Shown here piece after piece: positions 46,958 through 56,004 of a stretch of 64,000 bases of DNA; position 1 is the stretch's first letter, and every line of letters begins with the position of its first letter. Origin of the DNA: Chloroflexota bacterium (GTDB lineage Bacteria; Chloroflexota; Anaerolineae; Aggregatilineales; Aggregatilineaceae). The notes beneath the pieces are model-generated. The model did not search any database. It had not been told where the DNA came from and was given only the letters and a program-made list of their open reading frames with translations. The stretch covers positions 38,725 through 102,724 of the forward strand of contig JAAYCM010000048.1 of the NCBI GenBank assembly GCA_012729765.1. Direction: 5' to 3'. Position numbers and translations under genes: made by a program.

Positions 46958-47884
46958 CTAGCGCAGCGGATCGGTTGAGCGCACGCGCTGAAGCCCGCGC
47001 GCCGTGTAGTCGTCCAGCCGCGCATCGGCCAGCGCGTCGAAGTCGATCTCCGGATGTGCCACCGACGAGGTGCAGTCGGTCAACAGGTGCCACTTTGCGA
47101 TCTGCTCTGGCTGACCGTCAAAATAGTTCATCACCGAGCCGAGCGTCTCCAGCACGCAGTGACTCTTGGCCTGCCCCGCCACATAGACGCGCTCGTAAGT
47201 CGCCAGTTCATCCAGCAGCGCCGTATTCAGGCTGCCCTGCGGATGTTCCGGCACCTTGACTTCCGGCTCCAACAGCGAGTAGTGTTCTGTTTTGGCAATC
47301 GAGCCTTTGCTGACAAAACGCGGCTGGACCGCCCTGGCCGCCGCGTGGTAAGCGATGGCCTCATACAGCGCCGGGGTGACGGCGTGGCCAGGCGTGCCGA
47401 TCATGGTGTGATAGGGCCAGATCATCAGCGCCTTGCGGGCCTGCGTCTCAAGCTGGTGCACGTACTCGCGCGACCATTCCGGCTCATAGACTGGCTGCCA
47501 GCGGCCCTGCTCGACATCGGCGCTGGTGATAAGCGTGTACGGATCGGGGTGCCGGCCCTCAGTGTCGGTCCACCACGTCGGATAGAAAATCTGCACCGGG
47601 ATATGGCTGTCCAGTGAGGCCGCGATCAGGCTGATTTCTCCCGTGTGGGCCAGCAGCCATTCGATGGTGCGCCGCGTATCGTCCACCGCGCCGGGCACAC
47701 TCAGCGCCCCATCGACATGGATGAAATCGACCTGGGGATCGACCAACAGCAGCGCGATCCGCTGCCGGTCATCCTGCGCCGGACTCAGCCCGGCAGCCAG
47801 TCCGGCATCGATTGCGGCGGCGGTCTGTGGCAGATAAAGCGTCCCAATCCGGGCCGGATCGTAGAAGTGGGGGGTATCGTTCAT
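46958..47884 (-). CDS. Isochorismatase-fold cysteine hydrolase (nicotinamidase-like)
   Basis: 308 residues from the ATG at 47884, preceded by GGGTGA. The catalytic Asp is in LLVDPQVDF and the nucleophile Cys in AGQAKSHCVLET; the SKGS segment may supply the lysine. Family enzymes hydrolyse nicotinamide, ureidoacrylate or carbamoylsarcosine. The protein is longer than typical nicotinamidases (about 200), with an N-terminal extension of 40 residues and an insertion near 80-130. Substrate unsure. Convergent with the methyltransferase. Confidence 0.82.
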   Translation of the reverse strand: MNDTPHFYDPARIGTLYLPQTAAAIDAGLAAGLSPAQDDRQRIALLLVDPQVDFIHVDGALSVPGAVDDTRRTIEWLLAHTGEISLIAASLDSHIPVQIFYPTWWTDTEGRHPDPYTLITSADVEQGRWQPVYEPEWSREYVHQLETQARKALMIWPYHTMIGTPGHAVTPALYEAIAYHAAARAVQPRFVSKGSIAKTEHYSLLEPEVKVPEHPQGSLNTALLDELATYERVYVAGQAKSHCVLETLGSVMNYFDGQPEQIAKWHLLTDCTSSVAHPEIDFDALADARLDDYTARGLQRVRSTDPLR

Positions 47885-48119
47885 GCGGTCTGTCACCCGT
47901 TCTATCCTTGCCCTGTGCACAGGGCAGCGCGATTCCAATTAGTAGAGCTTACCCACGCCGGGACCGTCCGTCCACCTGAGAAGCGCACTTTCCAGCGAGG
48001 GCAGACACAGCTTGCTTAACATTTATTGAAAAATTATAGGCTGGTTATTTCTTTATACAGCCGGACGTGCTAAAGTGTAAAGAAAGTATGTCGATTCCAT
48101 AGACAATAGGTTAAGCACC

Positions 48120-51100
48120 GTGCACCGTTCAAACCGCCCGCTTTTGTCGTCGGGCCTGGCTGGTCTGACACTTCTGATTCTGCTGACTCATCTGCCCGAC
48201 GGCGGCATGGACCTCACCACCTGGCTTGGCAGCGCGGCGCTGGTGGCGCTGCTGATCGGCCTGGGCGCGTCGCTGGGGGAGCTGCGGCTCTCGCTGGCCC
48301 TGACCGGCAGCCTGCTCAGTTATCTGACTTTCGGCGACCGGGCGGGCGCGCTGTGGGCCACCGCTGCCGGGGCTGTGGTCGGGAATCTGTGGTGGTTCTG
48401 GCGGCTGCGTCCGGCGCGCGGGCTGCGCCTCCCCCACCGGGTGCTGATCGAGCAGATCGCCAATCGATCCGCCCAACTGCTGCTCGGCCTGTTTGCCGGA
48501 GCGTGGGTGTACGAACAGCTTGATTCGCGCCTGCCCCTGGATCGGTTCACGACCAGCGATCTGCTGCGCGTACTGATCCTGCTCGCGGCCGATCTGGCCG
48601 TGTATGTCGTCGTTTTCGTGCTCGAAGCACGCTGGCAGGGCCGCCCCACCCTGCGCATCCTGACTCAGAACCGGGTGATCGCGCTGGGCGCGCTGCTGCT
48701 GGCGCTCCCGCTGATGATCGCGGCTGCCGTTGCGTACCACCGCCTGTCCGATCTGGTCTTTGGGCTGCTGGTCTTCGGCCTGATCATGGCAGCAGCGGGA
48801 GTCCGTCTCGGCATCCGCATCCGGGCGCGCAACCAGCAGCAGGTGGCGCAGCTTTCGCTGCTCTCAGCCATCACCCACGCCATGCGGACCAACATCGGCC
48901 AGGACGCGCTGCTCACCCTGGTCTACCAGGAGATTCATCGCCAACTCAAGCCGGCTGACTTCATCGTGGCTCTGCTCGATCTCAACCGCAATATGCTCCA
49001 GTTCCCGCTCCATATGCGCTATAAGCAGCCGGTCGTTACCCCACCGCGCGAGCTGCACAAGGGGCTGTACGAAACCGTGATTCAGGAAAAGCGCGCGCTG
49101 CTGCTGCCCGATCAGGTCCAGCGCCGCGCCGGCGATTTGAGGATCGAGCCGCCGCCAATCGAGGTTCATTCGTGGCTGGGCGTGCCGCTGCTGGCCCCCG
49201 ACCGGGTGCTGGGCTGCCTGGCGGTCGAGTCGCACACGCCCGGCCAGCGTTTCACGACCGACGATCTGCACCTGCTGACCATTATCGCGGCGCAGACGGC
49301 CATCGCGCTCGACAACACCCAGCTTTACAAAGAGGCCCACGATCGGTCGGTCCAGCTTGCCACGCTCAACAACGTCGCCGCCACGCTGAGCGGCACGCTC
49401 GATGTCGAGCAGGTGTTGGACCTGACCCTTTCGTCGGCGCTGGCCGTCGCTGGCAGCGACGCCGCAACGCTCTATATGTGGCAAGAAAACGGCTACCAGC
49501 TTCCCCGGCTCGCGCGGTGCAGCGGCCTCAGCGACACATTCTCCGGCGACGAGTTCCGCCCGCTGCTGGCCGAGCTGCACGATCTGGAGCGCCGCCGCCA
49601 GCCGTTAATCGTGGCCGACGTGCAGACCGATCACCGCACGCCGGCGCTGCGCGCGAGCATGGAGCGGGAGCACAAGCGCGCCTGGATCGAGCTGCTGCTG
49701 CGCAAAGGCGACGAGCTGCTCGGCATCCTGATCCTGTTTTATGACGAGCCGCGCAGCTTCCGCCCCGAAGAGATCGAGCTGCTGCGCAACTTCACCAGCC
49801 AGGCGGCGCTGGCGATCAGCAATGCCCGGCTCTACACGCAGACCGATCAGGCCCTGACCCGCCGCCTGGAACAACTTTCGGCACTGGGCGACATCGGGCA
49901 GGAGATCACGTCGATCCTCAGCCTGCCGGGCCTGTTCCAGATGGTGCTCGACCGCGCCATCGAGGCCACCCAGTCGCAGACCGGGGCGCTGGTCGTGCGC
50001 ACGAACGGCGGCGAAACTCGGCCGTCAGTCGTCGCGCAGCACGGCTTCCCGCCCGACATCTTCGCGAGCGCCAGCCCGCTCGTTGGCCCCATCGAATACA
50101 CCTTCCAGACCGGCTACCCGACCCTACTGGCCGACGTTTCGCTGGCGGAAGACTATGTGCCGCTCGATCCCCGCACCCGCGCCCAGCTTAACGTGCCCAT
50201 TCTGCATGGCGAGGACGTGCTGGGCGTGATCGCCCTGGGCAGCGATCAGATCAACGCCTATGGGATGGACGATCTCAGTTTCGTGTCACAGCTTGCCGTA
50301 CAGGCACGCATCGCAATTGACAACGCCCAGCTGTTCCGCCGGGTGGAAGTCGAGCGCGACCGGCTCCAGGTCATCCTCGACAGCATGAAAGAAGGCGTGA
50401 TCCTGATCGGCGCGCAGAGCGAGATCACGCTGGCGAATCCGCGCGTCAAACGGCTGCTGGGGCTTAATCCGGAGCAGTTGATCGGGGAATCGGTTCACGC
50501 GCTGATCGAAGGCCCCCTGCCCGATCTCGCGGCGCGGCTGGGCTTCAGCGTCGAAGCCCTGTTCGAGATTCTGCGCAGCCTGGATGCGAACGTGTGGGAC
50601 GAAACCTCGCGCGATGGGCAGCGCGTCACCTTCCAGATCCCCGCGTCGCAGGAGCGCTTCATCGACCGAACTGACGCGCCCGTCCGGGATGACAAGGGAC
50701 GCGTCATCGGGCTGTTGATGGTGTTTGCCGATGTCACTGAGGAGCACCAGCTTGCTCAGGCGCGCGAGGACCTGGGCAGCATGATCGTGCACGATCTGCG
50801 CGGCCCGCTGACCGCGATCACGACCAGTCTCAAGCTGCTGAACGAACTGGCATCTCCCGAAGACTCGTTCGGGAAAATCGTGGTGCAGACAACCGAAACC
50901 TCGTCGCGGGCCGTGCGCAAGCTGCTAAACATGGTCGATTCACTGCTCGACGTTTCGAAGATGGAAGGCGGAGTCACACTGCTGGAGCGCGAGCCAGCCG
51001 AGTTGATGCCGGTGGTGCGGACCGTGCTCGACGAGCTGAATCCCCTGGCCTACGAGCTTGAGGTTGCAATCGAGGTCGAGCTGCCGCCCGATCTGCCGCC

Positions 51101-51491
51101 GCTGAATATCGACGTGCAGAAAATCGAGCGCGTGCTGTTCAACCTGGTGGACAACGCGATCAAGTTCACGCCGGGCGAGGGGCAGGTCATCATCCGGGCC
51201 TACCCGCCAGGCTCGCGGAATGCCGGGGAAGGGCTGCTGCGCGTCGAAGTGCAGGACAACGGGCCGGGCATCGCCGACGAGTTCAAGGAGCGCCTGTTCG
51301 ACCGCTTCGCGCAGTTGAACGGGCAGCCCGCCCGCCGTCGTGGGACCGGGCTGGGCCTGACCTTCTGCAAGCTGACGATCCAGGCGCACGGCGGCACGAT
51401 CTGGATCGAGGACAACCCTGCCGGCGGCGCGATCTTCGCCTTTACGCTGCCCGTCATGCAGATGGGCGCAACCGCTGACGACGAGGGTTAG
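48120..51491 (+). CDS. Hybrid membrane sensor histidine kinase with GAF and PAS domains
   Basis: 1123 residues. About seven membrane helices (10-235), then three GAF-like modules (roughly 250-395, 415-575, 590-745), a PAS region (750-880), HisKA with the phospho-acceptor in IVHDLRGPLTAI and HATPase with NAIKFTPGEG, DNGPGI and GTGLGLTF. No receiver domain follows. It is a classical multi-input kinase. GTG start at 48120 in a region with no ATG nearby; an AT-rich upstream region may hold the promoter (TTGCTT / TATAGG near 48010-48040). The CBS gene converges with it, overlapping four bases. Confidence 0.9.
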   Translation: MHRSNRPLLSSGLAGLTLLILLTHLPDGGMDLTTWLGSAALVALLIGLGASLGELRLSLALTGSLLSYLTFGDRAGALWATAAGAVVGNLWWFWRLRPARGLRLPHRVLIEQIANRSAQLLLGLFAGAWVYEQLDSRLPLDRFTTSDLLRVLILLAADLAVYVVVFVLEARWQGRPTLRILTQNRVIALGALLLALPLMIAAAVAYHRLSDLVFGLLVFGLIMAAAGVRLGIRIRARNQQQVAQLSLLSAITHAMRTNIGQDALLTLVYQEIHRQLKPADFIVALLDLNRNMLQFPLHMRYKQPVVTPPRELHKGLYETVIQEKRALLLPDQVQRRAGDLRIEPPPIEVHSWLGVPLLAPDRVLGCLAVESHTPGQRFTTDDLHLLTIIAAQTAIALDNTQLYKEAHDRSVQLATLNNVAATLSGTLDVEQVLDLTLSSALAVAGSDAATLYMWQENGYQLPRLARCSGLSDTFSGDEFRPLLAELHDLERRRQPLIVADVQTDHRTPALRASMEREHKRAWIELLLRKGDELLGILILFYDEPRSFRPEEIELLRNFTSQAALAISNARLYTQTDQALTRRLEQLSALGDIGQEITSILSLPGLFQMVLDRAIEATQSQTGALVVRTNGGETRPSVVAQHGFPPDIFASASPLVGPIEYTFQTGYPTLLADVSLAEDYVPLDPRTRAQLNVPILHGEDVLGVIALGSDQINAYGMDDLSFVSQLAVQARIAIDNAQLFRRVEVERDRLQVILDSMKEGVILIGAQSEITLANPRVKRLLGLNPEQLIGESVHALIEGPLPDLAARLGFSVEALFEILRSLDANVWDETSRDGQRVTFQIPASQERFIDRTDAPVRDDKGRVIGLLMVFADVTEEHQLAQAREDLGSMIVHDLRGPLTAITTSLKLLNELASPEDSFGKIVVQTTETSSRAVRKLLNMVDSLLDVSKMEGGVTLLEREPAELMPVVRTVLDELNPLAYELEVAIEVELPPDLPPLNIDVQKIERVLFNLVDNAIKFTPGEGQVIIRAYPPGSRNAGEGLLRVEVQDNGPGIADEFKERLFDRFAQLNGQPARRRGTGLGLTFCKLTIQAHGGTIWIEDNPAGGAIFAFTLPVMQMGATADDEG

Positions 51492-51910
51492 CCGCCCGCC
51501 GCCCGTAAGAGTTGGAGCAGCGCCCGCAGCAGATCGGTCACGGTCACGATCCCGACCAGCCGCCCCTCTTCGACTACCGGCAGGCCGCTGATCTTGCGCG
51601 CCAGCAGCAGATCGATCGCGTCTTCGAGCGGGGCGTCCGGCGCGATACAGATCGGATCGACCGTCATGCAGGCGTCCACTTCGGTATGATCGAGCAGCAG
51701 GTCGTCCTGCCAGCGCTCGCGCATCACCAGCGGCGAATTGAGCGCCAGCCGCACATCGCGATCGGTAATGATCCCGACAATGATCCCGGCCTCATCGACC
51801 ACCGGCAGCCGGCGACAGCCTGCCGTCGTCATGCGGTCACGCGCCGTGCGCAGGCTGTCCGTCGGCAGGACGGTACTGGGATCGGCTGTCATCACATCTT
51901 GTACGCGCAT
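51488..51910 (-). CDS. CBS-pair protein
   Basis: 140 residues made of two CBS domains (about 7-62 and 75-135). Typical sequences are VMTADPSTVLPTDSL, RLPVVDEAGIIVGIITDRD and KISGLPVVEEGRLVGIVTVTDL. CBS pairs bind adenine nucleotides and regulate partners. Start at 51910 follows GGGAGA. It is short, stand-alone, and next to a histidine kinase and a GT gene; partner not evident. Confidence 0.9.
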   Translation of the reverse strand: MRVQDVMTADPSTVLPTDSLRTARDRMTTAGCRRLPVVDEAGIIVGIITDRDVRLALNSPLVMRERWQDDLLLDHTEVDACMTVDPICIAPDAPLEDAIDLLLARKISGLPVVEEGRLVGIVTVTDLLRALLQLLRAAGG

Positions 51911-51939
51911 CTTTATCTCCCGCACAAATCGCTCCACGC

Positions 51940-53061
51940 TCAGCGCATGACGCGCTGATATACGTCAAGCGTCTCGCGCGCGGCCCGCTCCCACGAGAAA
52001 CGCGCCGCCCGCTCCGGCCCCGCCGCCGCCATCTCAGCCCGCAGCCGGCTGTCGTCCAGAACCGTCGCCAGCACATCGACCATATTGTCCACGTCGTAGG
52101 GGTTGAAATAGCGCGGCACGTCCGCTCCCAGCTCCGGCATACTCGACTCGCGGCTGCTGACCACCGGCACACCGCACGCCATCGCTTCGAGCACCGGCAG
52201 CCCGACTCCCTCGTACACCGACGCCATAACATACACGGTCGCGGCGCGGAACACCGCCGGCAGATCAGTGTCCGGCACATAGCCCGGCAGCAGCACGGCG
52301 TCGCCCAGGTCCAATTCCTCGATCCGCTGGAAAAACTCGCCGGTCAGCCAGCCCTTCGCCCCCACCACGACCAGGCACAGGTTGGGATCGCTGCGCCGCA
52401 GTCGGGCCAGCACCTCGGCCAGCCGGGCCAGATTCTTGCGCGGCTCGATGGTCCCCACCGAGAGCAGGAAGCGCTCCGGAAGCTGGTACTTCGTCCGCAC
52501 CCGCGCGACTTCCGACTGCGCCACGACTCGAAAATGCGGCGCGGCGGCCTCGTGCACCACCGTGATCTTTTTGTCGGGCGTGCCATAGTGGCGCATCAGG
52601 TCGTTCTTGGTAGCCTGCGAGACGGCGATGATCGCGTCGGCGCGCTTGACGAACAGCGGCATCGCCCAGTTGAGATACCAGTAGTTCAGGCGGCGGTGGT
52701 GCTGTGGAAAAAGCTTGTAGATCAGGTCGTGCACCGTCAGCACGCTTGGCACGCCGGGCAGTGGCAGCAGCAGGTGCTCCGTCGCGTGGAACAGCCGCGC
52801 CCCCGGCACCAGCCGCCGGAACGAGAACCGCATCACCTGCCCCTGCCAGACCATCATGCGCCAGGGCTTGTATCCCAGCCGGACCGATCGCTGTGGAATC
52901 CCGTTCCATTCCGGCGGAATGCGCGCCTGGGCCGTCCGGTTGTAAAACAGGGCCGGGGGCTGCTCCATCTCTCGGATTAACGCCTGAGTCAGGGAATAGG
53001 CATAACGCCCCAAACCGGCCCGGTTGTTGACCGCTGCCGAAACATCCAGATAAATTGTCAA
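51940..53061 (-). CDS. GT4-family glycosyltransferase
   Basis: 373 residues from a TTG start at 53061, one base after the WecG stop. Rossmann-type GT-B: donor site EPRKNLARLAEVL, SVYEGVGLPVLEAMACGVPVV (the EX7E-type motif) and an N-terminal DVSAAVNNRAGLGRYAYSL. It is related to the GT4 gene at 54789 by sequence pattern (GLGRYAYSL and GTENYALQL starts). Probably assembles a cell-surface polysaccharide from NDP-sugars. Partner is the WecG/TagA gene. Confidence 0.9.
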   Translation of the reverse strand: MTIYLDVSAAVNNRAGLGRYAYSLTQALIREMEQPPALFYNRTAQARIPPEWNGIPQRSVRLGYKPWRMMVWQGQVMRFSFRRLVPGARLFHATEHLLLPLPGVPSVLTVHDLIYKLFPQHHRRLNYWYLNWAMPLFVKRADAIIAVSQATKNDLMRHYGTPDKKITVVHEAAAPHFRVVAQSEVARVRTKYQLPERFLLSVGTIEPRKNLARLAEVLARLRRSDPNLCLVVVGAKGWLTGEFFQRIEELDLGDAVLLPGYVPDTDLPAVFRAATVYVMASVYEGVGLPVLEAMACGVPVVSSRESSMPELGADVPRYFNPYDVDNMVDVLATVLDDSRLRAEMAAAGPERAARFSWERAARETLDVYQRVMR

Positions 53062-53062
53062 G

Positions 53063-53833
53063 CTAGGCCCCCTCGCTATCCCGTCGCAGCGGGCGATCGC
53101 GGTGGCGCAGCACCGCCCATACGAACCGGGGCAGCCGCAGCATCCGCCGCCAGCGCCAGGGCTGCCGGTAGAGCCGGTACAGCCACTCCAGCCCACTGCG
53201 CCGCATCCACTCCGGCGCGCGCGGGATCACGCCCGCGATAAAATCAAATGTGCCGCCGACGCCCATCGCCACCCGCACGCTGAGCCGCGCCCGGTACCGC
53301 GCGATCCAGACATCCTGGTGCGGCGCGCCATAGGCCACCAGCAGAATATCGGCCCCACTGCGGTTCACCCGCTCGATGATCGCGTCAGCTTCTTCCGGCG
53401 CGGGGCTGCCCGCATACGTCCCGGCGATGTGCAGCCCCGGATTCTGCGCCTGGAGCTTTGCGGAGGCCTGTTCCGCGACTCCCGGCGCGGCCCCCAGCAG
53501 AAACAGCTTCCAGCCCTCGTGCGCCGCGCGCTGGGCGATCAGCGGCACGCCGTCCGAGCCGGTCACGCGCTCTGGCAGCGCCCGGCCCAGGTAGCGCGCC
53601 GCGAGCAGCAGCCCGGCCCCGTCCGCCACACACAGATCGGCGTCCTGCAGCACGCGCAGAAATTCGGCGTCGTCCTGCGCGATCATCACGAATTCCGGGC
53701 TGACGGTGCAAATCTGATATACTCGGTCGCCGCGCGCAATCCACCTGGCGATCGCCGCCAGCATCCCGGCGAAGGTCGTGACATCCACCGGGACGCCCAG
53801 AATCGTGATTCGCTCGGCTGTACCTGACTCCAT
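53063..53833 (-). CDS. WecG/TagA/CpsF-family glycosyltransferase
   Basis: 256 residues with the characteristic sequence TGSDGVPLI, GGTFDFIAGVIPRAPEWMRR and GLEWLYRLYRQPWRW. Members transfer ManNAc/ManNAcA or other sugars to undecaprenyl-linked GlcNAc in wall teichoic acid or enterobacterial common antigen. Here it implies an undecaprenyl-linked surface polymer. Coupled to the GT4 gene downstream. ATG at 53833. Confidence 0.93.
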   Translation of the reverse strand: MESGTAERITILGVPVDVTTFAGMLAAIARWIARGDRVYQICTVSPEFVMIAQDDAEFLRVLQDADLCVADGAGLLLAARYLGRALPERVTGSDGVPLIAQRAAHEGWKLFLLGAAPGVAEQASAKLQAQNPGLHIAGTYAGSPAPEEADAIIERVNRSGADILLVAYGAPHQDVWIARYRARLSVRVAMGVGGTFDFIAGVIPRAPEWMRRSGLEWLYRLYRQPWRWRRMLRLPRFVWAVLRHRDRPLRRDSEGA

Positions 53834-53939
53834 CCGCCCCTCGCGCCTGCTGCTGACTGCTGTTCTGCTGGCATTTTACACTGGGGCCGCCATTTGGCCT
53901 AGTATAGTCGGGCGGCGCGGCAAACCGACTCGCCGCAAG

Positions 53940-53967
53940 TTGCCTCAGCCTTTGGCATTGTTACAAT
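53940..53967 (+). promoter_or_regulatory. Promoter of the acidic membrane protein and GT4 gene
   Basis: -35 TTGCCT (53940-53945), a 16-base spacer and -10 TACAAT (53962-53967), about 20 bases before the ATG at 53988. Confidence 0.7.
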
Positions 53968-53987
53968 TAGGGGTGGAGGATCTGTCT

Positions 53988-54779
53988 ATGACTGATGATC
54001 AGCACGAGCTCCCCCTCGCCGACGACTACGACGACGAGCCAGATCGCTATGAGCCGCTGCCCCCGGCTGACGAGGTCGACTTCTCAGAGCCGGACGAAGC
54101 GGGCGACGAGGACGCGCCGGACGAGTACACCGCCTACGCCGACACCGCAGCGGCGCACGCGGCGGCATACCCCGACTCCGGCGATCATCTGGCGGTCGGC
54201 GAAGAGGACCGGCTGCGCCAGCCGCGCGCGCAGAACTTCCGCCGCCGCCTGCGGATGCAGATCAGTATGCTGCCGCTGGCCGTGTTCCTGATCGCGCTCG
54301 GCGCGTACCTGAGCGCCCGCGCGCAGAACGTAGGCGGCCTGCCCGATCTCTCGACTCCGGCGCTGTGGGGCGTGGTCGTGCTGGCGGTGGCCTTTACGGC
54401 CATCTTTCATGCGCTGGTCTTCGGACGCCGCGAACGCGGGCTGCTCTTTTTTGGCCTGTGGGTCTGGCTGACAGCCGGCGTGATCGCGGTTGTCATCGTT
54501 GGTATCGACGACCGCCCCGAAGCCGGCGAATGGTGGCCGCTGCTGCTCGTCGCGCTGGGGCTGGCGTTCGTCGTCACCTACCTGGTCGAGCGCCTGCACG
54601 ACACCCGGCTGGTGCTGCTCGGCGTGATCGCGCTGGTCGCGGCGGCGGCGGCCTTCTGGATCACGCATGGCCGGGCCGATACCGATCTGCTCGATCGTGC
54701 CGCCGATTACTGGCCGCTGCTGCTGGCGCTGCTCGGCCTCGGCTTGCTGCCGCTCGCCTTTCAGCGCCCCACCCGATAA
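53988..54779 (+). CDS. Polytopic membrane protein with acidic N-terminal tail
   Basis: 263 residues. The first about 75 are highly acidic and disordered (DDYDDEPDRYEP, DEAGDEDAPDEY); then come about six to seven hydrophobic helices from residue 90 on. The start at 53988 follows GGTGGAGG by eight bases; the frame is open upstream but that part is antisense to WecG. No family is recognised. It may be a component of the polysaccharide cluster. Ten bases separate it from the GT4 gene. Confidence 0.75.
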   Translation: MTDDQHELPLADDYDDEPDRYEPLPPADEVDFSEPDEAGDEDAPDEYTAYADTAAAHAAAYPDSGDHLAVGEEDRLRQPRAQNFRRRLRMQISMLPLAVFLIALGAYLSARAQNVGGLPDLSTPALWGVVVLAVAFTAIFHALVFGRRERGLLFFGLWVWLTAGVIAVVIVGIDDRPEAGEWWPLLLVALGLAFVVTYLVERLHDTRLVLLGVIALVAAAAAFWITHGRADTDLLDRAADYWPLLLALLGLGLLPLAFQRPTR

Positions 54780-54788
54780 GGAATCGCT

Positions 54789-55904
54789 ATGCGCGCGCTC
54801 ACCATTGCGATTGACGCCAGCCGGACCACGACCGCTCAGCGCACCGGCACCGAGAACTATGCTCTGCAGTTAATCCGGGCTATTCTGGCGCTCGATACGC
54901 CGCACCACTACCGGCTGTACTTCCGCGACGCGCCGCGCCCCGATCTCTTTCCGGCGCACCCGCGCGCAACCTGGCAGGTCATTCCCTGGCCGCGTGTCTG
55001 GACACACCAGCGCTTCGCGGCGGCGCTGTGGCGCGATCGTCCGGATATTACGTTTGTCCCGTCGCACGTCCTGCCGCTGTGGTTCCCCGGCCCGGCGGTC
55101 GTGACGGTGCACGATCTCGGCTACATCTACTTTCCCGACGCGCATCCCGGCCTGGCCCGGCGCTATCTGGCCTGGTCCACGCGGCACGGCGTCCAGCGCG
55201 CGACACGGCTTATGGTCGATTCGCTGGCGACCGCGCACGATCTCGCCGCGCATTACGGCGTCTCCGAGAACCGGATCGCGCTGGTCTATCCCGGCGTCGA
55301 TGAAGCGATCACGCGCGTCACCGATCCGGCCAGACTGGCCGCCGTGCGCGCCCGCTACAAACTGCCGGAGCGCTACCTGCTGTTCTTCGGCACACTCCAA
55401 CCGCGCAAGAATATCGCACGCATCGTGCAAGCTTTTTCGCAGTGGCAGTCGCGCCAGCCGGATCAGGATGTCGCGCTGGTGCTGGCCGGATCGCAGGGCT
55501 GGCTCTACGACCCGGCCTGGACCGTCGGAGCCAGGAATGTGATCCTGCCGGGCTATATCGCCGATGCCGACGTTGCGGCCCTCTACAGCGGTGCACTGGC
55601 GCTGGTCTTTCCATCACTACACGAAGGCTTCGGTTTCCCTGTCCTCGAAGCGATGCGCTGTGGCACACCCGTGATCACAAGCGCGACCTCGTCTCTGCCC
55701 GAGGTCGCCGGCGACGCGGCCCTGTTGGTCAACCCGCGCGACGTAACCGCGATCACCGCTGCTATTCAGCGCATTGTGACAGACGACGCCTTGCGCGCCG
55801 ACCTGATCGACAAGGGTTACCGACAGGCCGGGAAATTCACCTGGCAGCGCGCCGCCGAGCAGGCCGTCCAGACGCTCGAAACGGCAGCCCGTTTATCGTC
55901 ATAG
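54789..55904 (+). CDS. GT4-family glycosyltransferase
   Basis: 371 residues, GT-B fold. The N-terminus IDASRTTTAQRTGTENYALQLIR, split over the first helix, HDLGYIYFPDA and the donor-side EGFGFPVLEAMRCGTPVITS are typical of GT4 mannosyl/rhamnosyl-type enzymes; the EPRKN-like motif is QPRKNIARIVQ. It belongs to the envelope-glycan cluster with the WecG and GT4 genes. Sugar specificity unknown. Confidence 0.92.
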   Translation: MRALTIAIDASRTTTAQRTGTENYALQLIRAILALDTPHHYRLYFRDAPRPDLFPAHPRATWQVIPWPRVWTHQRFAAALWRDRPDITFVPSHVLPLWFPGPAVVTVHDLGYIYFPDAHPGLARRYLAWSTRHGVQRATRLMVDSLATAHDLAAHYGVSENRIALVYPGVDEAITRVTDPARLAAVRARYKLPERYLLFFGTLQPRKNIARIVQAFSQWQSRQPDQDVALVLAGSQGWLYDPAWTVGARNVILPGYIADADVAALYSGALALVFPSLHEGFGFPVLEAMRCGTPVITSATSSLPEVAGDAALLVNPRDVTAITAAIQRIVTDDALRADLIDKGYRQAGKFTWQRAAEQAVQTLETAARLSS

Positions 55905-55924
55905 AAGCGTCAGGCAAACAGAGT

Positions 55925-55953
55925 TTGCGAGATAGGTAGGCGTTTCTTATAAT
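55925..55953 (+). promoter_or_regulatory. Promoter of the secreted PA14/SH3 gene
   Basis: -35 TTGCGA (55925-55930), a 17-base spacer and a perfect -10 TATAAT (55948-55953). Confidence 0.8.
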
Positions 55954-56004
55954 TCGGACGAACCATTCTTAATCTCACTTGGCTAAGAAACTGGGAAAAA
56001 CGTC

